The notes under the pieces were generated by a model, which was given only the letters and a program-made list of their open reading frames with translations, ran no database searches and was not told the origin of the DNA. A DNA stretch of 64,000 nucleotides from assembly GCA_963751165.1 (NCBI GenBank), contig CAVVTP010000015.1, positions 682,001 through 746,000 on the forward strand, in the 5' to 3' direction. The number at the start of each line of letters is the position of its first letter. The first letter of the stretch is position 1. The position numbers and the translations under genes were made by a program. The DNA is from Roseiarcus sp963751165 (GTDB lineage: Bacteria; Pseudomonadota; Alphaproteobacteria; Rhizobiales; Beijerinckiaceae). Positions 1-9,169 of this stretch are shown here, one piece after another.

Positions 1-1
1 A

Positions 2-118
2 CTGAAATCGAGCGCCGGGGCTCTTGCTGCGATGCGCAGGCTCAGCCTCGTCAATGTCGGGCTTGGGACGCTCGTTGTCGCGCTCGTCAGCGTCTTTGCC
101 CTGCTGAACCCACAGTGA
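2..118 (+). CDS. C-terminal fragment of a membrane protein
   Basis: The window opens inside a reading frame that ends at the TGA at 116-118. The 38 visible residues end in a hydrophobic helix (LVNVGLGTLVVALVSVFALL) followed by a two-residue tail, which is what the last transmembrane segment of a small integral membrane protein looks like. A basic patch (MRRL) just before the helix would sit at the membrane face. This layout resembles the last helix of CopD/DUF2269-type proteins, but the fragment is too short to assign. The rest of the gene lies before base 1. Confidence 0.4.
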   Translation: MKSSAGALAAMRRLSLVNVGLGTLVVALVSVFALLNPQ

Positions 119-435
119 CAAGACGTCGTGGCGTCGAGGATGGTGAAGCCGGCGTCGCTCGTCGCCGTCCTTTCATCGGTTGCTGGCTCAATTTGAGCTT
201 CCGCTTTCGACCCTTACGATGTCGATTGCCGCGCGATGGCTGAAACAACGGGTGCTTGAAATGGTTGCTGTTGATCGTATTTTGGTTCGAGGGCGCGCGT
301 CTTCGATTGCCCGGTAGGTGTCGTGACGGTGGAGCAGAACCGTCGCGCGGGCGCCTGCAAAGGGCACAAGCCGGATCGCGCCGGTCTGCGGCTCGCTCGG
401 CGATCGACGGGCCGCCAATGTCGGGAGCGAATAGG
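119..435. other. intergenic, no gene recognised
   Basis: These 317 bases lie between the partial membrane protein and the aldo/keto reductase. I see no RNA gene or clear terminator. Open frames on both strands lack a ribosome binding site and recognisable protein character. The reductase promoter is presumably here but no box could be assigned. Confidence 0.4.
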
Positions 436-1410
436 ATGGACTACGTCAAGCTTGGCGGGACCGGACTCGAGGTCTCCCGCATCTGCCTCGGGTGCATGAC
501 GTTCGGCGTTCCCGATCGCGGCGCCCACACGTGGACGCTGAACGACGAGAAGAGCCGGCCGATCCTCAAGCGTGCGCTCGAGCTCGGGGTCAATTTCTTC
601 GACACCGCCAATGTCTATTCGGACGGGACCAGCGAGGAGATCGTGGGCCGTGCGCTGAAGGAGCTCGCGAGGCGCGAAGAGGTCGTGATCGCCACGAAGG
701 TCTGGGCGCGGATGCGCCCCGGTCCAAACGGACAAGGCTTGTCGCGTGTCGCCATCATGACGGAGATCGACAACAGTTTGAGGCGGCTCGGCGTCGATCA
801 CGTCGACCTTTATCAGATCCATCGCAATGACCCGACCACGCCGATCGAAGAAACAATGGAGGCGCTCCACGATGTCGTGAAGGCGGGCAAGGCCAGATAC
901 ATCGGGGCCAGCAACATGGCGGCGTGGCAGTTCGCTCGCGCGCTCTATGTCGCGGAGCGGCATGGCTGGACGCGCTTCGTGACCATGCAGAATCACCTGA
1001 ACCTGCTCTATCGCGAAGAGGAGCGCGAGATGCTGCCCCTGTGCCGGGCGGAAGGAATTGGCGTCATCCCTTGGAGCCCGATGGCGCGTGGACGGTTGAC
1101 TCGGAACTGGAACGAAACCAGCGAACGACAGGAGACGGACGAGTTCGGCAAGACGCTCTATACGCGCACCTTCGAGGCCGACCGCCTCGTGATCGAGCGC
1201 GTCGCCGCGGTTGCGAAGGCGAGAGGCGTTCCCCGCGCGCAGGTCGCCCTCGCCTGGGTGTTGCAGAAGCCCGAAGTCAGCGCGCCGATCATCGGAGCCT
1301 CGAAGCTGCAGCATCTCGACGACGCGGTCGCCAGCCTCGCGCTGAAGCTGACGCCCGAGGAAATCGCGATGATGGAGGAGCCGTACACGCCCCATCCCCT
1401 TGCGGGGTGA
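436..1410 (+). CDS. aldo/keto reductase
   Basis: The product (324 aa) is an NADPH-dependent aldo/keto reductase of the YajO/Tas-like group, which reduces aldehydes and ketones in the cytoplasm. It begins MDYVKLGGTGLEVSRICLG, the usual first strand of the family. It then shows FFDTANVYSDGTSEEIVG (catalytic Asp and Tyr), ATKVWARMRPG (catalytic Lys), DLYQIHRNDP (catalytic His), the IGASNM cofactor loop and a C-terminal APIIGASKLQHLDDAV phosphate-binding segment. The length is normal. The start at 436 is chosen because the conserved fold begins there and a GGGAG lies upstream; an ATG at 418 is also possible. The physiological substrate is not evident. Confidence 0.9.
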   Translation: MDYVKLGGTGLEVSRICLGCMTFGVPDRGAHTWTLNDEKSRPILKRALELGVNFFDTANVYSDGTSEEIVGRALKELARREEVVIATKVWARMRPGPNGQGLSRVAIMTEIDNSLRRLGVDHVDLYQIHRNDPTTPIEETMEALHDVVKAGKARYIGASNMAAWQFARALYVAERHGWTRFVTMQNHLNLLYREEEREMLPLCRAEGIGVIPWSPMARGRLTRNWNETSERQETDEFGKTLYTRTFEADRLVIERVAAVAKARGVPRAQVALAWVLQKPEVSAPIIGASKLQHLDDAVASLALKLTPEEIAMMEEPYTPHPLAG

Positions 1411-1502
1411 TCGGGCCGTCTCCTCGGCATTTCACAATCCAAGACGCCCCGGTTAAGCTTGCGGCGTTTCACCCAGTCAAGCCATCTGAATCAGGCAGCA
1501 AG

Positions 1503-2468
1503 ATGCACCGCATCGTCTTTCTCGATCGGGCGACGATTGCGCCGCAGATCGTGCTGCGCGCGCCGTCTTTTCCGCACGTACTGGTTGAGCACGAGCACAC
1601 GCAGCCCGAGCAGGCGGCGGAACGACTCGCCGGCGCCTCGATCGCCATCGTGAACAAGGCGCCGCTCGACGCAGCCACTTTGGCGCGCCTGCCGGATCTG
1701 AAGCTGATCGCCATGTCAGCCACCGGAACCGATTGCATCGACGTGGCGTATTGCCAGGCCCACGGCATCGCGGTCAGCAACATCCGCACCTATGCAACGC
1801 ACACAGTGCCGGAGCACACCTTCGCCCTGATGCTGGCGCTGCGCCGCAGCATCGTTCCCTACCGCGCCGACGTTCTCGCCGGCGAATGGCAAAAATCCGG
1901 TCAGTTCTCTTTCTTTCGGCATCCCATTCACGATCTGGCCGGCGCTCGGCTGGGCATCATCGGAGAGGGAACGCTCGGTCAGCGGGTGGCGGAGATCGCG
2001 CGCGCGTTCGGCATGCGGCCGGTCTTTGCCGCCCACAAGGGGAAGAGCGGTCTCGGCCCGCTCTACACTCCGTGGCAGGAGGTGCTGGAGACAAGCGACG
2101 TCATCACCCTGCATTTGCCGCTCATCGCGGAAACCCGCGGCATGATTGGGATGAACGAGTTCCGCCAGATGAAGCGTCGGCCTCTGCTCATCAACACGGC
2201 GCGCGGCGGACTGGTGGTGGAGGACGATCTGGAGATCGCGCTGGAGCAGGGCCTTATCAGCGGCGCGGGCTTCGACGTCACTTCCCCGGAGCCGCCGCCG
2301 CCGGAGGGTCCGCTGATGCGCGTCGCGCGGCGACCCAACGTCATCGTGACCCCCCACATCGCCTGGGCCAGTGACGAAGCGCAGAAGACGCTCGTCGACC
2401 AGTTGATCGACAACATCGAGAATTTTGTCGCCGGCAGGCCGAGCAATCTGGTTGACGGCAGCTATTGA
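1503..2468 (+). CDS. D-2-hydroxyacid dehydrogenase (NAD-dependent)
   Basis: This 321-residue protein belongs to the D-isomer 2-hydroxyacid dehydrogenase family, closest in look to glycerate/hydroxypyruvate reductases. The nucleotide-binding loop reads GIIGEGTLGQRV. The catalytic Arg lies in NTARGGLV, the Glu in FDVTSPEPPPP and the His in VTPHIAWAS. It would reduce a 2-keto acid such as hydroxypyruvate with NAD(P)H. The frame is open far upstream, but MHRIVFLDRATI is where the fold begins; the ribosome site before it is weak. It follows the aldo/keto reductase by 92 bases on the same strand. Confidence 0.85.
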   Translation: MHRIVFLDRATIAPQIVLRAPSFPHVLVEHEHTQPEQAAERLAGASIAIVNKAPLDAATLARLPDLKLIAMSATGTDCIDVAYCQAHGIAVSNIRTYATHTVPEHTFALMLALRRSIVPYRADVLAGEWQKSGQFSFFRHPIHDLAGARLGIIGEGTLGQRVAEIARAFGMRPVFAAHKGKSGLGPLYTPWQEVLETSDVITLHLPLIAETRGMIGMNEFRQMKRRPLLINTARGGLVVEDDLEIALEQGLISGAGFDVTSPEPPPPEGPLMRVARRPNVIVTPHIAWASDEAQKTLVDQLIDNIENFVAGRPSNLVDGSY

Positions 2469-2514
2469 GAGGGCTGGCCCTGCTCTCCTCTAAGACTCCG
2501 CGGGCAGCCGGGCT

Positions 2515-2700
2515 GCTTTCCACGGAGCAGGGAATTTGGATTCCCTGCTCCGCGGAAAAAATCCCTGCTCGGGCGAGTAGGGAATTTTCCTGGAAGCGGT
2601 CGAATTGTTCGCCTTTTCTTTGGAGGTTTTCCGAAAGTCGCCCGAAACTCGAGAAATTCGCTGCATTTTTCCCAGCAAGCAGGGAACTCGGCCGCGCTCA
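2515..2700. repeat. dispersed GCAGGGAATT-type repeat with a long hairpin
   Basis: The spacer between the dehydrogenase and glmU is made of short, partly inverted copies of a GCAGGGAAT motif. The core is an inverted repeat with 18-base arms at 2518-2535 and 2540-2557 (one mismatch, four-base loop TTGG). Further copies of the motif follow at about 2560-2590 and 2670-2690. A related block containing AGAAAAGGC and a CGAGTTTCGG-like stretch occurs again near 32.85-33.04 kb. No T-run follows the hairpin on either strand, so this is more like a dispersed intergenic repeat than a terminator. Confidence 0.6.
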
Positions 2701-2751
2701 AGACGCTGGCATAGGCCACTTCTGCATCGCCCCTGCGGAGGACGAACGGCC

Positions 2752-4095
2752 TCAGCCCTTCCTGTGGCGCGCCCGGAACGCCTTCGCCCAGCCCGCGCGG
2801 AACTCTTGCCGGCCGCGGGCGACGGCGAGGGCGTCGGGCTCGACGTCCTTGGTGATGACCGAACCCGAGCCGATATAGGCGCCCTCGCCAATCTTGACCG
2901 GGGCGACGAGGGCGGAGTTCGAGCCGATGAAGGCGCCGGCCCCGATGTCGGTCTTGTGCTTGACGAAGCCGTCGTAATTGCAGGTGATCGTGCCAGCGCC
3001 GACGTTGGCGTTCGCGCCTACCCGCGCGTCGCCGATGTAGCTCAGGTGGTTGACCTTGGCGCCGGCCTCGATTGTGGCCTTCTTCACCTCAACGAAATTG
3101 CCGATCTTGGCCTTCTCCGAGATGTTTGCGCCGGGCCTGAGGCGCGCAAAGGGACCGATCGCCGCCCCGCCCGCGACCCGCGCCCCTTCGAGATGGGAGA
3201 AGGCGTGGATGACCGCGCCGTCCTCGATCACGACCCCCGGCCCGATGAAAACATGCGGCTCGATAAGAACTTCCATCCCGATCTTCACATCCCACGAGAG
3301 AAAGACCGTTTCCGGCGCGATGAGCGTCGCGCCCTCGATCATGGCCCGGCGCCTGAGCCGGTTCTGCATCGCCGCCTCGGCGGCCGCGAGCTGCACCCGG
3401 TCATTGACGCCCATGACTTCAGCCTCGTCGGCCTCGAGGGCGCGGGCGACCAGCCCGCGCGTCTCGCCGATTTCGACGACGTCGGTGAGGTAGTATTCGT
3501 TCTGCGCATTGTGGGGCTTCACCGCCTCCAGCATCGAGAGGGCCTGATGGCCGTCGAGGGCGATCGGGCCCGCGTTGCACAGCCGGGCTTTCCTCTCTTC
3601 GGCGGTCGCGTCCTTGTGCTCGCGGATTGCCAGCAGCCGACCCTCGCGCTCGATGAGCCGGCCGTAGCCAGTCGGGTCGGCCGTGGCGAAGCCCAGCACA
3701 ACGAGCCCGTCGCCGTCCGCCAAGCCTGCGCGCATGGCGGCGAGCGTTGCTCCTCGAAGCAGCGGAATGTCGGCGTACGTGACCAGAATGTCGTCGTAGC
3801 CGCGGGTGATCGCGTCGCGTGCGGCCAGGACCGCATGAGCGGTGCCGCGCCGCTCGGTCTGCACGAAAACGCTCGCGTCTGGAGCCTCCATCATCGCCAG
3901 GGCGGCGACGTCCTCGCGGCCCGGCCCGACGACGACCGCGACGTCGCCTGCGCCGGCGTCTCTCACCGCCCCAAGGACGTGGGCGAGCATCGGCCGGCCG
4001 GCGATCTCGTGGAGCACTTTCGGACGGGCTGAGCGCATGCGCGTGCCTTCGCCGGCCGCAAGGACGATGGTGAGGCAGTGGCGGGCGGAATTCAT
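2752..4095 (-). CDS. glmU: bifunctional UDP-GlcNAc pyrophosphorylase / GlcN-1-P acetyltransferase
   Basis: GlmU (447 aa, full length) makes UDP-N-acetylglucosamine for peptidoglycan and lipid A. The N-terminal uridyltransferase shows LAAGEGTRMRSARPKVLHEI at residues 13-32 with the nucleotide-binding Gly, Arg and Lys, and later GYGRLIERE and NEYYLTDVVE. The C-terminal left-handed beta-helix acetyltransferase has RPGANISEKAKIGNFVEVKK, the KVNHLSYIGDA stretch with the catalytic His, and TCNYDGFVKHKT. The sugar precursor connects to the neighbouring envelope functions (opgGH). It is transcribed away from opgG across a 314-base spacer. Confidence 0.97.
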   Translation of the reverse strand: MNSARHCLTIVLAAGEGTRMRSARPKVLHEIAGRPMLAHVLGAVRDAGAGDVAVVVGPGREDVAALAMMEAPDASVFVQTERRGTAHAVLAARDAITRGYDDILVTYADIPLLRGATLAAMRAGLADGDGLVVLGFATADPTGYGRLIEREGRLLAIREHKDATAEERKARLCNAGPIALDGHQALSMLEAVKPHNAQNEYYLTDVVEIGETRGLVARALEADEAEVMGVNDRVQLAAAEAAMQNRLRRRAMIEGATLIAPETVFLSWDVKIGMEVLIEPHVFIGPGVVIEDGAVIHAFSHLEGARVAGGAAIGPFARLRPGANISEKAKIGNFVEVKKATIEAGAKVNHLSYIGDARVGANANVGAGTITCNYDGFVKHKTDIGAGAFIGSNSALVAPVKIGEGAYIGSGSVITKDVEPDALAVARGRQEFRAGWAKAFRARHRKG

Positions 4096-4409
4096 GCTGT
4101 TGCTCCCGATGCGAGGGCCGCGGTCGCCGCAATCGCGCTCGCCGCGCCCGAATCGCCGTCGCGCGCGTTATTGCGGAAGAGCCGCGACGGTTCTAGCCGT
4201 TACGGCGCCCGAAGTGAAAAACCTGAGACAAAAATGCGTCTCGCTGCGGCGCAAGAAAGCATATACAACTTCTGCCGGGACGGGAGCGGCGTGTGGCGCG
4301 ACGACGGGGCTCTCTCTCGCAACATATTGATTTTTCGGTTGTACCGGACATGATACGCCGTTCCAGTCCGCACTGCGCGGAGACCGGCGACGAGCGAACG
4401 AACAACAGT
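4096..4409. other. divergent promoter region between glmU and opgG
   Basis: This 314-base spacer separates the start codons of two divergent genes, so it must hold both promoters. I could not assign convincing -35/-10 boxes. An in-frame ATG at 4350 would extend OpgG upstream but precedes the signal peptide by 20 residues and is less likely. Confidence 0.4.
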
Positions 4410-5939
4410 ATGGCGGAACCGCAACGTCGCGAATTCTTGGGTCTGGCGGTCGGCGGGGCGCTTGCGGCCGCGGGCGTACCGGCGAGCATCCGCCCGGCTG
4501 CCTCCGAACCGTTGGCGTCTCCGGTTCCGTTCGCCGCCGACACCGTGCTCAAGGCCGCGGTCAAGCTCGCCGCCGCGCCGTTCAAGGCGCCCAGCGCGCC
4601 GTTGCCGAGCGTCTTTTCCGGGCTCACTTTCGAGCAATACGCCTCGATCCGCCGCGTACCCGGGACGGCAATCTGGGCCGACCAGAAGGTCGGTTTTTCC
4701 CTGGAGCCTTTGCCGCGCGGCTTCGTCTTCACGACGCCGATCGTCATCAATATTATCGAAAACGGCCTTTCCCAACGGGTCATCTACGACCCGGCCGACT
4801 TCGACTTCGGCAAGCTGCAGCCGCGGCCCTCGACCGCCGATCTCGGTTTTTCCGGCCTGCGCATCCTCGGCGCGTCGGATGAGGGCTTTCAGGACGCCGT
4901 GATCTTCCAGGGCGCGAGCTTCTACCGCTCGCGCGCGCGGGGCCAGAATTTCGGCGTCACCACGCGCGGTCTGGCGATACGCACTGGCGACGAACCCGGG
5001 GAGGAGTTTCCCCTGTTTCGCGAGTTCTGGGTCGAGAAGCCGGCGCCCGCATCAAACACGCTGACGATGTACGCGCTCCTCAACTCGGAAAGCGTGACGG
5101 GAACCTTCCGTTTCACCATCCGGCCTCTCGAGACGACCATCATCGACACCGAAATGACGCTGATCGCGCGCGTGCCGACCGACAAGCTCGGCATCGGCGC
5201 CATGGCGGCCAATTACCTCTTCAGTGGCCTCGATCACCGGCGCCCGGACGACTGGCGCGAGGCGGTTTACGAAGTCACCGGACTTCAGATCCTTTCAGGC
5301 AAGGACGAATGGCTTTGGCGGCCGGTGAGCAACCGTGACACCTTGCAGATTTCAGCCTTTTCGGATGTCAGCCCGCGCGGCTTCGGACTGCTTCAGCGGT
5401 CGCGAAGCTTCGACGCCTTCTACGACGACGTAGGCCGATGGGAGCTGCGGCCGACGCTTTGGATCGAGCCGATCGGAGACTGGGGCGAAGGCGACGTGCG
5501 GCTGCTGGAGATTCCTGCTGCTTCGGACGCCAACGCCAACATCATCGCCCAGTGGCGCCCCAAGGCGGGCATGGCGGCCGGCACGAGCCATTCGTTCGCC
5601 TACCGCCAGTTCTGGTGCTGGACGCCGCCGTCGAAGCCGCAGTTGGCCGTTTGCACTTCGAGCCGCGCCGGCAAGGCCGGCGGCCGCCCGCGCTTCGCTG
5701 TCGAAATGACCGGCGACGCGTTCGCCGATCCGCAGAAAGCCGCGGCGGCATCGGCGGACCTCCAGGCCAACCCGGGCAAGATCGGTTCGGTCCAGCTCTT
5801 CCCCTATAAGGATAGGCGATCGGTTCGCGTCGTTTTCGACCTCGATCCCGGATCGCAAACCTATTCCGAACTCAGGCTTGTGCTCAAAATCGATAATCAG
5901 GCGGTCAGCGAGACATGGCTTTATCGATGGACAGCGTGA
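4410..5939 (+). CDS. opgG: periplasmic glucan biosynthesis protein OpgG/MdoG
   Basis: OpgG (509 aa) acts in the periplasm with OpgH to make branched osmoregulated periplasmic glucans. It starts with a twin-arginine-type signal (RREFLGLAVGGALAAAGV) and an Ala-rich cleavage region. The body matches the family throughout: GLTFEQYASIRRVPGTAIW, the LGFSGLRIL segment, FREFWVEKP, DHRRPDDWREAVYEVTGLQI, NRDTLQISAF and SPRGFGLLQRSRSFDAFYDD. The length is normal. Start 4410 is chosen because the signal peptide begins there. Its last 25 bases overlap the opgH start, so the two are translationally linked. Confidence 0.93.
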   Translation: MAEPQRREFLGLAVGGALAAAGVPASIRPAASEPLASPVPFAADTVLKAAVKLAAAPFKAPSAPLPSVFSGLTFEQYASIRRVPGTAIWADQKVGFSLEPLPRGFVFTTPIVINIIENGLSQRVIYDPADFDFGKLQPRPSTADLGFSGLRILGASDEGFQDAVIFQGASFYRSRARGQNFGVTTRGLAIRTGDEPGEEFPLFREFWVEKPAPASNTLTMYALLNSESVTGTFRFTIRPLETTIIDTEMTLIARVPTDKLGIGAMAANYLFSGLDHRRPDDWREAVYEVTGLQILSGKDEWLWRPVSNRDTLQISAFSDVSPRGFGLLQRSRSFDAFYDDVGRWELRPTLWIEPIGDWGEGDVRLLEIPAASDANANIIAQWRPKAGMAAGTSHSFAYRQFWCWTPPSKPQLAVCTSSRAGKAGGRPRFAVEMTGDAFADPQKAAAASADLQANPGKIGSVQLFPYKDRRSVRVVFDLDPGSQTYSELRLVLKIDNQAVSETWLYRWTA

Positions 5940-8131
5940 CGGTCCAATCGATCGAGTTGCCCGAGGAAGCTGGGCCCTCGGCAGGCTCGTCCCTCGGCGC
6001 GTCGATGCCTGGGTACGCTCCGCTCGCAATGCCGGCGCAATCCTTCCGGCGGTTTTCGCGCAGCGACCGGCATGCCCAGGCGAATCCGGCCCTCGGCTCG
6101 TCCGCCGCTCTCGCCCGCCTCGTCGTGTTCGGCGGCGCCGTCGCGCTCACCGCCTACGGCGCTTATCAGATGTACAAGGTGGTCGGGGTCGGCACGACGA
6201 CCGCGCTCGAATGGGTGCTGGTCGTCCTCTTCGTCATCACTTTCTCCTGGGTCGCGCTGTCTTTCACCGCCAGCATCGTCGGCTTCGTCTGGCTCATCGC
6301 GCATTCGCACAAGCGCGAGCCGCTGCCGGCTTCGCTGTCGGAAAAGACAGCGGTCGTGATGCCGATCTACAACGAGGCCCCGTCCCGGGTCTTCGGCGCA
6401 ATGCAGGCGATCATCGAAGATGTCGAACGCACCGGGCTTGGCTCCGCGTTCGACTATTTCTTCTTGTCCGACACCACCGACGCCAATATCTGGATCGCCG
6501 AGGAGCGGGCGTTCGTCGCGATGCGCGAGCGGCTTCCCGAAGCGCGAATATTCTATCGCCGCCGTCGCAAGAATTCGAGCCGAAAGTCGGGCAACATCGC
6601 CGACTTCGTCACCCGCTGGGGCGGCGGCTATCCGCACATGCTGGTGCTCGACGCCGACAGCGTGATGTCCGGCGACGCGATCGTCCGCCTTGCGGCGGAG
6701 ATGGAGGCGGACCCGGACAGCGGGATCATTCAGAGCCTGCCGCTCATTATCAACCGCAACACGATGTTCGCCCGGCTGCAGCAATTCGCCGCGCGCATCG
6801 CCGGCCCGGTCCTCGCCGCGGGGCTTACTGCATGGATGGGGCGCGACGGCAATTATTGGGGCCACAACGCAATCATCCGCACCCGAGCCTTTGCCGATCA
6901 TTGCGGATTGCCGGATCTCCCGGGAAGGCCGCCGTTCGGCGGCCACATTCTGAGTCACGATTTCGTCGAGGCGGCGCTCATGCGGCGCGCCGGGTATTCT
7001 GTCACCATGTTGCCGACGCTCGGCGGCTCCTACGAAGAAAGTCCGCCCTCGCTGATCGACGTCGCGGCCCGCGACCGGCGCTGGTGTCAGGGGAATATTC
7101 AGCATTCGCGCGTCCTCGCGGCGAGGGGCTTCGTATGGGCCTCCCGCCAGCATTTCGCGACCGGCATCATGGGGTATCTCGCCTCGCCGGTCTGGATGGC
7201 CCAGCTCATCGTCGGCATCGTTCTCGTGCTGCAATCGCACTACATCCGGCCCGAGTATTTCACCGCGGAGTTTTCACTGTTTCCGACCTGGCCCCGGTTC
7301 GACTACGAGCGCGCGCGGCAGTTGTTCGAGCTCACGATTGCGATCCTGCTCGCGCCCAAGTTCCTCGGCCTCGTCGTCGCGCTCTTCGATGGCCCGACCC
7401 GCAGAGGGTCGGGCGGCGCCCTCGCGCTCATCGCCTCGACGTTGGTCGAGATCCTCATTTCCGCGGCGCTTGCGCCGATCATGATGCTCGTCCAGTCGGG
7501 CTCGGTGGCGCAAATTCTTTCCGGACGGGACACCGGCTGGCATCCGCAGCGCCGCGACGACGGGTCGATACCGTTCGGCAGCATTGCGCGCCGGCACCGC
7601 GCGCACGCCTTGCTCGGCCTGATCACCCTGTTCGCGGCGGCCCTGATCTCCCCATCGCTCGTGTTGTGGATGTCGCCCACAATCGCGGGGCTCGTTCTCT
7701 CCATTCCGCTCTCGTGGGCGAGCGGCCAATTGTGGCTGGGTCTCGGCATGAAGCGGATCGGGCTCCTGCGCACGCCCGAAGAGACGTCGCCGCCGGAAGT
7801 CGTCCAGCGCACAAACGCGCTCTCGGACGAACTGGCCCGCACCGGGCACGACCATGAGGACGCGCTCCTCGCGATCCATGGAGACCCGGGACTGCGCGCC
7901 CTTCACGAAGCTTTCCTGCCGGAAAAGCCTCGGCATCGGCTCGGCGACGTGGATGTGGACGCGGCGGTCGCCGCGGTCAAGCTGGACGACGCCGAAACGA
8001 TCGAGGATGCGTGCGCCTGGCTGAAGCCGAAAGAAAGGGTGGCGGTGCTCGCCGACCGCGCCCTCATCGCCAGGTTGGCCCGCCTGCCGACCGCCGCCGA
8101 AGCGGCGTTGAAACAGGACAACGCTCAATAA
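5915..8131 (+). CDS. opgH: glucans biosynthesis glucosyltransferase H
   Basis: OpgH (738 aa) is the inner-membrane glucosyltransferase that builds the linear glucan backbone from UDP-glucose and passes it to the periplasm. After two N-terminal membrane helices comes a GT2 domain. KTAVVMPIYNEAPSR marks the nucleotide-sugar site, VLDADSVMSGDAIVRLA holds the DxD metal site, and RDRRWCQGNIQH is the (Q)xxRW-type acceptor motif. Several helices and a soluble tail follow. The gene overlaps opgG by 25 bases in a different frame. Its stop overlaps the stop of the opposing rhomboid gene by 7 bases. Confidence 0.95.
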   Translation: MALSMDSVTVQSIELPEEAGPSAGSSLGASMPGYAPLAMPAQSFRRFSRSDRHAQANPALGSSAALARLVVFGGAVALTAYGAYQMYKVVGVGTTTALEWVLVVLFVITFSWVALSFTASIVGFVWLIAHSHKREPLPASLSEKTAVVMPIYNEAPSRVFGAMQAIIEDVERTGLGSAFDYFFLSDTTDANIWIAEERAFVAMRERLPEARIFYRRRRKNSSRKSGNIADFVTRWGGGYPHMLVLDADSVMSGDAIVRLAAEMEADPDSGIIQSLPLIINRNTMFARLQQFAARIAGPVLAAGLTAWMGRDGNYWGHNAIIRTRAFADHCGLPDLPGRPPFGGHILSHDFVEAALMRRAGYSVTMLPTLGGSYEESPPSLIDVAARDRRWCQGNIQHSRVLAARGFVWASRQHFATGIMGYLASPVWMAQLIVGIVLVLQSHYIRPEYFTAEFSLFPTWPRFDYERARQLFELTIAILLAPKFLGLVVALFDGPTRRGSGGALALIASTLVEILISAALAPIMMLVQSGSVAQILSGRDTGWHPQRRDDGSIPFGSIARRHRAHALLGLITLFAAALISPSLVLWMSPTIAGLVLSIPLSWASGQLWLGLGMKRIGLLRTPEETSPPEVVQRTNALSDELARTGHDHEDALLAIHGDPGLRALHEAFLPEKPRHRLGDVDVDAAVAAVKLDDAETIEDACAWLKPKERVAVLADRALIARLARLPTAAEAALKQDNAQ

Positions 8132-8955
8132 GGCCGGCCCGCCGGGCGAGGCGGCCGCCGGTCGAACAGCGGAAACAGGACAATGCCGGCGGCAAAGCCG
8201 CCGACATGGGCGACCCAGGCCACGGGCATGTCTGACAAGCCGAGCGGCCGCGCGAATGCGCCAAATACAAAATTCGTAACGAGCCAGACGAAGAGGAAGA
8301 TTAGCGCCCGGCGGTCTGTCAGAACCCCTCCGAGGGTCGCGGCCGGAATCGTCTCAACCGTCTCGTCCCCGGTGAAGGCCGATGCGCTGAGCGGCGCCCC
8401 AGGCTGAAACATGAAACGGGTCACGGCGCCCATCAGACCTGAATCCGCGCCCGAAGCTCCGATGAGCGGCGCAAACTCCATCGGCGCGCTCGCCCATTGC
8501 GCAAGCGCGCTAATGATCGCGGTGACCGCCATGAAGATGAGAAATCTTGCTGTCCCAAAACGACGCGCCACAGGAGGTCCGACGGCGACGAGCCAGACCG
8601 TGTTGAGAAGGACATGGACCCACGAGCCATGGAGGAAAGCGTAGGTCAGCAGGGTCCAGGGCTTGGCGCCGCCGCTCAATGCATGCAGGTCGCGCATCGC
8701 GGCGACCTGCTCGGCGGCAGCCGGATCCGTCCTCGCTCTGATCAGAAGCTTGATCGCCTCCGCCGGCCAGAGCGACACGGTCAGCCGTCCGGGCACAAAG
8801 CCGAATTTGACGATGACAAGGTCCTGCAGGCGGGGACTGGCCCAGTCGAACGCCGCATAAATGGCGATGAACACCAGCGCGAGCACGATGACGACGGCAG
8901 GCGCGCTGAACATCGGTTCAGGGCGAGGCGAAGGGCCGCCCGGCGCTCGATCCAT
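8125..8955 (-). CDS. rhomboid family intramembrane serine protease
   Basis: This 276-residue membrane protein has the rhomboid plan of about six helices. The HGSWVHVLLNTVWLVAVG segment corresponds to the family's HxxxxHxxxNxxxL motif. The catalytic Ser is in GASGADSGLMGA and the catalytic His in AWVAHVGGFAAG. It cleaves transmembrane substrates within the inner membrane; the target is unknown. The start at 8955 (MDRAPGG) is preceded by GAAAGG at a good distance. An upstream ATG at 9096 would add 47 non-family residues. It converges on opgH and diverges from the PAS_5 gene. Confidence 0.88.
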   Translation of the reverse strand: MDRAPGGPSPRPEPMFSAPAVVIVLALVFIAIYAAFDWASPRLQDLVIVKFGFVPGRLTVSLWPAEAIKLLIRARTDPAAAEQVAAMRDLHALSGGAKPWTLLTYAFLHGSWVHVLLNTVWLVAVGPPVARRFGTARFLIFMAVTAIISALAQWASAPMEFAPLIGASGADSGLMGAVTRFMFQPGAPLSASAFTGDETVETIPAATLGGVLTDRRALIFLFVWLVTNFVFGAFARPLGLSDMPVAWVAHVGGFAAGIVLFPLFDRRPPRPAGRPY

Positions 8956-9169
8956 GATTGTCAAAGCCTTTCGATGGACAGCCGCCTTGGCCGAAAACCC
9001 GACAAACTGCAAGGGAGCGCCGGGATTGGCGATCCGACATGGCCAGATCTGGACAACCTGTCCCACTCCGGGACGGCACGGTCCATGCTGCATCACGCGG
9101 GGACAGCTGCGATAGTGCGAATTCCGTTCCGTATCGGGACAGGAGCCTGCCGCGCCTGTGGAGACGATG

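Noticed and set aside
2518..2557. 18-base hairpin as a rho-independent terminator
   Set aside because: No T-run follows the stem on either strand, and similar motifs recur as a dispersed repeat.
2605..4032. Long plus-strand frame opposite glmU
   Set aside because: It is the antisense shadow of a clear GlmU gene and has no family-like segment; high GC keeps stop codons rare on the other strand.
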